From Thermococci archaeon (GTDB taxonomy: Archaea > Methanobacteriota_B > Thermococci > Thermococcales > Thermococcaceae), in the NCBI GenBank assembly GCA_003663695.1, contig QMUB01000096.1, positions 1 through 5,539 on the forward strand: a DNA stretch of 5,539 nt, written 5' to 3'. The notes under the pieces are model-generated. The model was not told the DNA's origin and did not search any database. It was given only the letters and a program-made list of their open reading frames with translations. Each line of letters starts with the position of its first letter. The first letter of the stretch is position 1. Below are positions 1 to 5,539 of the stretch, piece by piece. The translations under genes were made by a program, and so were the position numbers.

Positions 1-10
1 ATTATTTTTC

Positions 11-16
11 AGGTGA
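11..16 (+). promoter_or_regulatory. Shine-Dalgarno site that decides the phosphoesterase start
   Basis: AGGTGA matches the archaeal anti-16S consensus and lies 5 bases before ATG 22. The in-frame GTG at 13 is part of this motif, so it is unlikely to be the start. Starting at ATG 22 gives a classic MKK signal peptide. Confidence -1.
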
Positions 17-21
17 ACCCG

Positions 22-1710
22 ATGAAGAAAGCTGCTGTGCTTCTTTTAATAGCTCTCGTTTTAATTTCTGCGGGATGTGTGAGTCAAGCTCCTACGCAAA
101 CATCAACCACTAAAGAGGCCACGGTGGGCACAACTACTACCATGTCCAATACAACAACCACCACTTCAACAACGAGCACCACAACACCAATGCCTACAAA
201 GACGTATGCCCCAATTGACTTTGGAAAGCCCAAGAGCGGTGAGATACTCGGAAACTGGTATGATCTGTTTGACACTAGCACGATTTACGTGAGTCAGGAT
301 TTAATGGAGCTGGCAGAGCATTACTTCCCAAATGCCAGCATACGGCCATCCTATGAGTTCCAGAACGGTGTTGCAATTCTTGATCCGAAAGATGCAAGGG
401 CCCTTTTAAAGGGAAAACCCATGCTGGTAACGGTTAGCTCCTACTTTGGTTATGTCTCCTATAGGGTCGGCTACAAGTATGCCGGGGAAGAGATCGGCAT
501 GATGATAGCCTATAAAGAAGATGGCAAGGATAGACTCATATTTACAGGAAATGGGAAATCGGGGATAGGAGCGGCTCTGGAGTATGCGATGGAGATAAAA
601 GGGGGGAGAAAAGTTAATCCAATGCTCGTCGTCAAGAAAAAGGACTTCAGAGGCATGATGCTCAAAGTGATAGGCGATAATGACTGGGATGGTGTTAAAG
701 ATGACGGTGAGTTCTGGGTTTTGAAGGAATTTGCCTATGAGGAGCCCTTCATATTTAACTGGCGTGTTGTAAATGGGGAGAATGTTACGGTAGATGGGGG
801 CTTTATAAGAGCCGTTAACGGTTCTACTATTTATATCCATGCATTAAGCTTTGATGTAAAGGTGAACATTAAAACGCCGAGGGACGTGACCCTAACGTAT
901 GTGATTGAGAATACAAACCCCTCCATAATGGAGCTCCCCCAAGGGTCAGAAGTTGGGGATACATGGATCAAGTTTACGACGAACGAGGAACACTTTGAAG
1001 TTAAAGCTAAAGAACTGAATAGTTATAAAATCCTTGTTTTTGGAGACCATCGCCCCGGAAGCGGGACAAAACCACCCGAAGTTTTCCTCCACATCATTGA
1101 TAAGGTGAATGAGGATGAGGGAGTTTTCATCATAGATGGAGGGGATCTCGTCTATTCAGGAAGGATGAATGAATGGAGCGAGCTCATGAAGGTCTGGCAC
1201 TTCAACAAGCCCGTATTTCTGGCATCCGGCAATCATGAATACCAGGGGGAGGGCAAGAGCATCTATAAAAAGCTCTTCGGACCGACGGACTACTCCTTTT
1301 CGCTGGGCAACTACTACTATATATTCATGGATAACACGGAAAGAGGATATACACTTTCAAGCGCTCAATGGGCATGGCTGGAGAAGGAACTTGAAAAGGC
1401 TAAAAACGAGGGTAAAAAGCCCATACTCATAATGCATGCTCCTCCCTTCGATCCCAGACCTGGAGGGGATCATTCAATGAAGGGGGGAAGTGGAGATAAG
1501 CTCCTCGCCCTGATGAAAGACTATGGTGCCTTTGGTATCTTCAGCCACATCCATATGTACTGGTACGGGGAAAGGGATGGAGTTAAGGTTCTCATCACGG
1601 GAGGGGGAGGAGCTCCCCTCTATGTGCCTGAGGATCAGGGTGGCTACTATCACTACGTTAGAATGGACATGAACACCGAGATAGGCGTTGAGCCAGTGAA
1701 GGTTGATTGA
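22..1710 (+). CDS. Surface lipoprotein with purple-acid-phosphatase-like metallophosphoesterase domain
   Basis: Seen: a 562-residue protein with a hydrophobic leader ending in a lipobox (ISAGC, Cys19), so it is probably lipid-anchored outside the membrane. A Thr/Ser-rich tether covers residues 22-61 and is probably glycosylated. The middle part (about 62-330) is a beta-rich region I do not recognise; it contains a 12-residue EF-hand-like loop (D219, D221, D223, G224, D227, E230). The C-terminal domain (about 335-562) carries the metallophosphoesterase motifs in order: GDHR (D342), GDLVY (D375, Y378), GNHE (N404, H405), MHAPP (H472) and SHIH (H509, H511). Family knowledge: these residues bind two metals that hydrolyse phosphomonoesters or diesters; the Tyr of GDxxY is typical of purple acid phosphatases. 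Oddities: Ser replaces Gly in the usual GHxH and Arg follows DxH-like Asp342. The substrate is unknown. ATG 22 was preferred to the in-frame GTG 13, which lies inside the ribosome binding site. Confidence -1.
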   Translation: MKKAAVLLLIALVLISAGCVSQAPTQTSTTKEATVGTTTTMSNTTTTTSTTSTTTPMPTKTYAPIDFGKPKSGEILGNWYDLFDTSTIYVSQDLMELAEHYFPNASIRPSYEFQNGVAILDPKDARALLKGKPMLVTVSSYFGYVSYRVGYKYAGEEIGMMIAYKEDGKDRLIFTGNGKSGIGAALEYAMEIKGGRKVNPMLVVKKKDFRGMMLKVIGDNDWDGVKDDGEFWVLKEFAYEEPFIFNWRVVNGENVTVDGGFIRAVNGSTIYIHALSFDVKVNIKTPRDVTLTYVIENTNPSIMELPQGSEVGDTWIKFTTNEEHFEVKAKELNSYKILVFGDHRPGSGTKPPEVFLHIIDKVNEDEGVFIIDGGDLVYSGRMNEWSELMKVWHFNKPVFLASGNHEYQGEGKSIYKKLFGPTDYSFSLGNYYYIFMDNTERGYTLSSAQWAWLEKELEKAKNEGKKPILIMHAPPFDPRPGGDHSMKGGSGDKLLALMKDYGAFGIFSHIHMYWYGERDGVKVLITGGGGAPLYVPEDQGGYYHYVRMDMNTEIGVEPVKVD

Positions 1711-1724
1711 TCTCCTTCCTATAC

Positions 1725-1743
1725 TTTTTTGTGAGACTTTTTT
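1725..1743 (+). terminator. Oligo-T terminator after the phosphoesterase gene
   Basis: Two T6 runs (1725-1730 and 1738-1743) begin 15 bases after the stop codon, in a pyrimidine-rich stretch with no hairpin. Archaeal RNA polymerase commonly stops at such T tracts, so this probably ends the phosphoesterase transcript. Confidence -1.
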
Positions 1744-1824
1744 GGGCATACTGTCAGGATAACTGTGACACCACCTCCTGAAGCCATTTAGTCACATCAC
1801 CAGGCGGCCCACCGAACCGAGAAT

Positions 1825-1839
1825 GAGAAAGCTTAAAAG
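1825..1839 (+). promoter_or_regulatory. BRE/TATA promoter of the box C/D RNA
   Basis: A purine-rich BRE-like GAGAAAG (1825-1831) is followed directly by a TATA-like CTTAAAAG (1832-1839). The TATA centre lies about 24-25 bases before position 1860, where the RNA's closing stem begins. This is the normal archaeal TATA-to-start distance and independently supports the RNA gene. The assignment is by inspection only. Confidence -1.
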
Positions 1840-1859
1840 TAAAGGTACCTAGATTCGAT

Positions 1860-1925
1860 TGACCTGTGATGACTTTGCAGGGTAGCTACTGAAATTGATG
1901 AGGATGTCGCTCCAGTCTGAGGTCA
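1860..1925 (+). ncRNA. Archaeal box C/D guide RNA (2'-O-methylation guide)
   Basis: Seen in order: box C GTGATGA (1866-1872), first spacer (1873-1888), box D' CTGA (1889-1892), box C' TTGATGA (1895-1901), second spacer (1902-1916) and box D CTGA (1917-1920). TGACC (1860-1864) pairs with GGTCA (1921-1925) to close the molecule, giving about 66 nt, normal for archaea. Family knowledge: such RNAs bind L7Ae, Nop5 and fibrillarin and direct methylation of the target base paired with the fifth guide base upstream of D or D'. The predicted complements are 5'-UAGCUACCCUGCAAAG (D', methylated U opposite A1884) and 5'-ACUGGAGCGACAUCC (D, methylated G opposite C1912). Spacers of 16 and 15 bases are slightly long. 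The 3' stem strand overlaps the stop codon of the convergent stress-protein gene. The exact transcript ends are inferred. Confidence -1.
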
Positions 1926-2762
1926 TTCGCATGGCACAAGCAAAACCGGGCTTTTTGAATCCCTAACCACTCTTTCTGCAGTGCTTCCAAGGAGGAGATC
2001 CTTTAAAATACTCCTTCCCTTTTTGCCTATGACTATAAGTGTTGCTTTTTTGGCTATGCTCATCCCTATTATATCCTGGGAGGCTACTCCAAAGCCCACC
2101 TGCTTTTCCACAGGGAACTTCACAATTTTGGCATATTTCTCAAGCTGCTCCTTTGCCCTTTGGGTGTTCTTTTCAAGCTCCTCGGGCCTTCCATAGTCCA
2201 CTACGTGAAGCAAAATACCTTCCTTAACATGCTCTTCAAACTTTTTAACGGCAACCATGACCTTTATGGAGCATTTTGAAAAGTCAAGCGCAATAAGGGG
2301 TTTTTCGAAGATCTTCGAGCATTCGCACATGCATTTTATGCCTTCCTCTTCCTTCCACTCATATCTCACGAGGAGGACTGGTTTCTTCGTGGTTCTCACA
2401 AGGTTTGATGCAGTGCTTCCCAGAAGCATCTGCCTCAGGATGTTCTCTCCCTTCGAGGGGCTAACAACCAGATCCACATCCTTCTCCCTTGCAATCTCGG
2501 CTATTTCAATGGAGGGTATTCCAAGTTTGGTCGTGGTTTCGACGTCTATACCCTTCTCCCTGAGCTCTTGAGCAAGCTTTTCGAGCTGCTCCTCGTCTAT
2601 CTTGACGAGCTCGAGGGCTTCAATATCCGTAGCTGTTATATCAACGATATGGACTAAGTAGAGCTTCTTGGCACCTATTTTGAAGAGCAGGGGTATGCAG
2701 TTCTTCAATGCATGCAGGGAGACCTCGGAAAAATCTGTCGGAAACAAAATTTTCTCAAACAT
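1923..2762 (-). CDS. Tandem-domain universal stress protein with CxCxC linker
   Basis: Seen: 279 residues forming two UspA-like domains. Domain 1 (about 1-135) opens with the family's PTDFS motif and ends with a nucleotide-loop remnant, PSKG-(9)-GST at 102-117, in which the first Gly is replaced by Pro. Domain 2 (about 153-279) has LDFS (159-162) and an intact G246-x2-G249-x9-GS260 ATP-binding loop followed by the typical SPVLLV strand. Family knowledge: single Usp domains are about 140-150 residues and dimerise, so the tandem form is probably an intramolecular dimer; those with the intact loop bind ATP. Inference: only domain 2 binds nucleotide. The linker holds C144, C146 and C148, with C164 soon after, a possible metal or redox site. 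The protein is cytoplasmic, with no signal or membrane segment. It is a single gene, divergent from the ABC operon and convergent with the guide RNA. The specific role is unknown. Confidence -1.
   Translation of the reverse strand: MFEKILFPTDFSEVSLHALKNCIPLLFKIGAKKLYLVHIVDITATDIEALELVKIDEEQLEKLAQELREKGIDVETTTKLGIPSIEIAEIAREKDVDLVVSPSKGENILRQMLLGSTASNLVRTTKKPVLLVRYEWKEEEGIKCMCECSKIFEKPLIALDFSKCSIKVMVAVKKFEEHVKEGILLHVVDYGRPEELEKNTQRAKEQLEKYAKIVKFPVEKQVGFGVASQDIIGMSIAKKATLIVIGKKGRSILKDLLLGSTAERVVRDSKSPVLLVPCE
1952..1956 (+). terminator. Possible oligo-T stop for the box C/D RNA
   Basis: A T5 run on the plus strand lies about 27 bases beyond the closing stem, inside the antisense of the stress-protein 3' end. 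It could stop the guide RNA precursor before 3' trimming. It is a weak call because it also encodes Lys-Ser codons of the opposite-strand gene. Confidence -1.
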
Positions 2763-2766
2763 TCTT

Positions 2767-2773
2767 CCACCTC
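2767..2773 (-). promoter_or_regulatory. Shine-Dalgarno site of the universal stress protein
   Basis: GAGGTGG on the minus strand, ending 4 bases before the ATG at 2762. It is a strong match to the archaeal consensus and confirms the start, contrasting with the divergent ABC gene, which has no such site. Confidence -1.
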
Positions 2774-2795
2774 AATATAAACTACACACTTTGCC

Positions 2796-2809
2796 TATTT
2801 AATGCTTTC
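2796..2809 (-). promoter_or_regulatory. BRE/TATA promoter of the universal stress protein
   Basis: On the minus strand GAAAGC (2809-2804) is followed by ATTAAATA (2803-2796), a good BRE/TATA pair. The usual 25-base spacing puts the transcript start near 2774, giving a leader of about 12 bases, just enough to hold the Shine-Dalgarno site. No operator is evident. Confidence -1.
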
Positions 2810-2841
2810 ACAGAGCTACAATTATCCTAACAGCATCCACA

Positions 2842-2860
2842 GGGGAGAAGTATAGTTTAA
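2842..2860 (+). promoter_or_regulatory. BRE/TATA promoter of the ABC operon
   Basis: GGGGAGAAG (2842-2850) is followed by TATAGTTTAA (2851-2860). Depending on the exact TATA centre, transcription would start at about 2878-2882, only 4-8 bases before ATG 2886. A second AT-rich motif (ATTTTAAAG, 2864-2872) would place the start inside the gene and is less likely. Confidence -1.
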
Positions 2861-2885
2861 GGGATTTTAAAGCATATCCACTATC

Positions 2886-3574
<689 letters not shown>

Positions 3575-3578
<4 letters not shown>

Positions 3579-5401
3579 AGAAATCTGAGTCTGTATTTTT
3601 TCTTTCCCTGCTCCTTGTGTTGAGCTGGGTGCCATCATCGCTTGCGGATGAATATATGACCTCATTTCAGGGATATCTTGGAGTTGGTGATAATTTAACG
3701 TTTGGAAACTACACTCTCACTGTTGTTGATGTTCTGAATGCAAACACACCGAGCGAGAGAATTCTCTTTAAAATCAGGGATAATTCAGCTTTCGAGGAGA
3801 AGGAGTTCGCTCTAAAGGAGGGGGAGAGCTATGACTATAAGGATGTGAGGGTTGAGCTGATTTATACAACCATCGAAACGGTTCCCAGAGCAGTGATAAG
3901 GATTTACTCGAAGCCAGTCACCGTTTATTATGGAAAGGCCTATGAGAGGAATGTTTTTAGGTATGGACCTATCTCCTTCACCATCGTTGAGATAGGAAAT
4001 GAAAGCATCTTGGCGAGGTATCTAAAGGGCGATGAAATTGACTACCGTCGCTTTGAAGTGGGAAACTACTTCTGGCATGAGCTGCAGATAGGTGTTGAGA
4101 ACATTTCAAAGGGAAGCGTCACAATAAAGATAAACGCGCCCAAATATGTTCGCTTCGCCATTGTGAGAGGGGCGGAGATAAGCATAGAAAACATAAACTT
4201 TGGTGAAGTTGAAATCGGATCCCCCTTCACGCTCAATCTCACCCTGAAGAACATAGGGGACAAAGAGGCGAGATTCATAAGCGTTTACCTCTATTCGAAG
4301 GAGATCATAAATGTCGAGACAAAGGAGGAGAAAACCCTTCTACCAACGGTCTCACTGCCACAATTCAGCTCATCACTTCCCTTTGCCGCCTATAAAGGAA
4401 GCCCCATAAAATACATCGAAACTCTGGTGCCCGGAAAGACTGCGAAGCTCAGCTTCAGCTTGATCTCATCGAAGAACCTCAAGGAAGATGTATATCCTCT
4501 CTATATCCGTGTTGACTATAAGGATGAGGAGGGCGCGGAGAAGAGCAAGGAGATTCAGGTGGGAGTCCCCGTGGTTGATAAGATAAGGCCAAAGATAATC
4601 ATCGAGGAGTTTGATGTCATTCCGAGCACGGTCTCTCCGGATTCGAATTTTACAATCAGAATAAAGCTCAAAAATGTTGGTAATTCAATGGCAAAGCATG
4701 TGAAGCTCGACCTTCTCATAGAGAAGCCTAAGGAGGAACAGACCTCAGGATTCACGCCCTATGGACAGCCTGCGGTACCCGAAACCCCGAAGATATATCC
4801 CATAGGAAAGCAGAGCTCCCTCTATTTTAACGAGATCAATAGGACAGCCGAAGGAGAGCTCTACTTCAGAATAGAGGATGTTCCAAGGGGCATCTACCCC
4901 CTATATGCCGTCCTGAACTATGAGGATGAAAACGGAATTAAATACACGGAGAAAGCCACCTTTGGAATTGAAGTTGCGGCTTACCCAATTTTGACAACGT
5001 ACATAGGGAATGTGTGGGTCAGCGGTGGAAAATATAATTTTGAGGTCTATGTTGTGAACGATGGCAAGGATGCTGCCAGAAGCGTTGTTCTTGAGGTTAC
5101 CTCAAAGGATTTGGAGCTCTTTCCCGTGGGGCAGCGCTACGTAGGTAGCATAGGGGGAAGGGACTATGATAGTGTTACATACCAGATTTTAAACCACACA
5201 CTAGCTAAAGGAGAGTACAAGGTGCACGCGAAGATATACTACAAAGATGAGAGTGGAGAGGAAAAGGTTGTGGAGAAGGATTTGACCATCAGGATTCCGG
5301 AAAAGCTGGTACAGGAAAGAAAGATGCCTCTCTGGGAATATGCCATTGGAGGAGCTCTAATCTTGGTTTTAATTCTTCTGTGGAGGAGAAAAAGTGATTG
5401 A
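3575..5401 (+). CDS. Secreted, membrane-anchored beta-sandwich repeat protein of the ABC operon (S-layer/CARDB-like)
   Basis: Seen: 608 residues. A signal peptide with likely cleavage after Ala24 is followed by a long extracellular part and one C-terminal membrane helix (about 588-603) ending in RRKSD. The outside part has two related N-terminal units (about 34-112 and 118-188), then three repeats (about 210-333, 345-467, 470-574). Each repeat has a strand followed by N-x-G (at N226, N367, N495) and ends with a pattern like YPLYxxxxYxDExG. These resemble the CARDB/NEW3-type folds in archaeal proteins annotated as S-layer-domain (COG1361-like); that name is from memory of the family. It has several N-glycosylation sequons. 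The gene overlaps the ATPase by 4 bases and the permease by 8, so the protein probably is the external subunit of the transporter, as an adaptor, substrate receptor or surface link. It has no catalytic motif and no MacA-like coiled coil. Its function is unproven. Confidence -1.
5382..5388 (+). promoter_or_regulatory. Shine-Dalgarno site deciding the GTG start of the permease
   Basis: GGAGGAG lies 5 bases before GTG 5394. The nearby ATG at 5401 is in another frame and reaches a stop after five codons, so GTG is the start. Confidence -1.
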
Positions 5402-5539
5402 TGAGCTGCTTAAAATAGCTGTGAGGAATTTGACCAGAAGGAAGGTTCGAACTTTCTTCACCATGCTAGGCATCATCATAGCTGTTGGTTCAATAACGGC
5501 GCTCGTTTCAATAACGGAAGGCTCAAACGAGGCGGTCCC
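5394..5539 (+). CDS. MacB/FtsX-type ABC transporter permease, N-terminal fragment
   Basis: Seen: 48 complete codons, open to the window edge. The protein starts with a short amphipathic stretch (IDELLKIAVRNLTRRKVRT), then a hydrophobic segment, FFTMLGIIIAVGSITALVSI (residues 21-40), then TEGSNEAV. Family knowledge: an opening of the form ALRNLxRxKxRTxLTMLGIIIGV, then a Gly-rich helix and a polar turn, is characteristic of MacB/FtsX permeases, which continue with a large extracytoplasmic domain and three more helices. It starts with GTG and overlaps the end of the preceding gene by 8 bases (GTGATTGA). With the ATPase it should form the transporter core. The rest of the protein, including the periplasm-like domain that would contact the repeat protein, lies outside the window. 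The truncation is due to the window edge, not to decay. Confidence -1.
   Translation, partial: MIDELLKIAVRNLTRRKVRTFFTMLGIIIAVGSITALVSITEGSNEAV

Noticed and set aside
13..21. GTG start three codons upstream of the chosen phosphoesterase start.
   Set aside because: The GTG is part of the AGGTGA ribosome site, so it cannot both pair with 16S rRNA and start translation; ATG 22 is correctly spaced from that site.
498..504. ATGATGA resembling a box C inside the phosphoesterase gene.
   Set aside because: There is no CTGA box at guide-RNA spacing, no C' box and no closing stem, so it is a chance match in coding sequence.
406..840. Minus-strand open frame of 144 codons inside the phosphoesterase gene.
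   Set aside because: It is antisense to an evident coding region, has no ribosome site and gives an unremarkable protein; it is a shadow of the plus-strand codon pattern.
1474..1749. Minus-strand open frame of 91 codons beginning near the oligo-T tracts.
   Set aside because: It lies mostly antisense to the motif-bearing end of the phosphoesterase; the GGAGGTG upstream is about 20 bases away, too far to serve its ATG, and its protein has no recognisable features.
1754..1885. Minus-strand open stretch of 43 codons ending ...GGPPGDVTKWLQEVVSQLS, protein-like in composition.
   Set aside because: It has no ATG or credible GTG/TTG start with a ribosome site, runs through the guide RNA and its promoter, and matches no family I recognise. 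A relic of a gene end is possible but not supported.
5401..5418. ATG overlapping the repeat-protein stop (TGATGA-like junction) as a possible permease start.
   Set aside because: It is in a different frame and meets TAG after five codons; the permease homology is in the frame of GTG 5394.

Overview
The window looks like chromosomal DNA of a hyperthermophilic euryarchaeon, most likely one of the Thermococcales (Thermococcus, Pyrococcus or Palaeococcus). The signs are archaeal Shine-Dalgarno sites of the GGTGA/GAGGTGG type, BRE plus TATA promoters, oligo-T terminators without hairpins, Lys/Glu-rich proteins using many AGG/AGA and ATA codons, a lipobox followed by a Thr-rich tether, and a box C/D guide RNA gene. 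The assignment rests on sequence style, not on a database match.

Layout. (1) 22-1710 (+): a surface-anchored lipoprotein with a C-terminal calcineurin-like, purple-acid-phosphatase-like metallophosphoesterase domain and an EF-hand-like loop in its N-terminal half, followed by two T6 tracts. (2) 1711-1922: an intergenic region holding, near its right end, a box C/D guide RNA (about 1860-1925, +). All four boxes, a closing stem and a promoter at the right distance are visible. Its 3' end overlaps the stop codon of the convergent gene. (3) 1923-2762 (-): a tandem universal stress protein whose two domains are joined by a CxCxC linker. (4) 2763-2885: a 123-base divergent promoter region. (5) 2886 to beyond the right edge (+): a tightly overlapping operon of an ABC ATPase of the MacB/LolD class, a secreted, C-terminally anchored protein built of repeated beta-sandwich domains, and the start of a MacB/FtsX-type permease that is cut off by the window.

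How the genes fit together. The operon genes overlap by 4 and 8 bases, which indicates translational coupling and a shared complex: ATPase inside, permease in the membrane, repeat protein outside. The repeat protein sits where bacterial MacAB systems have an adaptor, but shows no adaptor-like sequence. The phosphoesterase also works at the cell surface, but nothing in the sequence ties it to the operon. The guide RNA is an independent unit, expected to direct 2'-O-methylation of rRNA or tRNA.

The most noteworthy items are the guide RNA overlapping the stress-protein gene, the ABC operon with its repeat protein and probably near-leaderless first gene, and the cysteine cluster in the stress protein.
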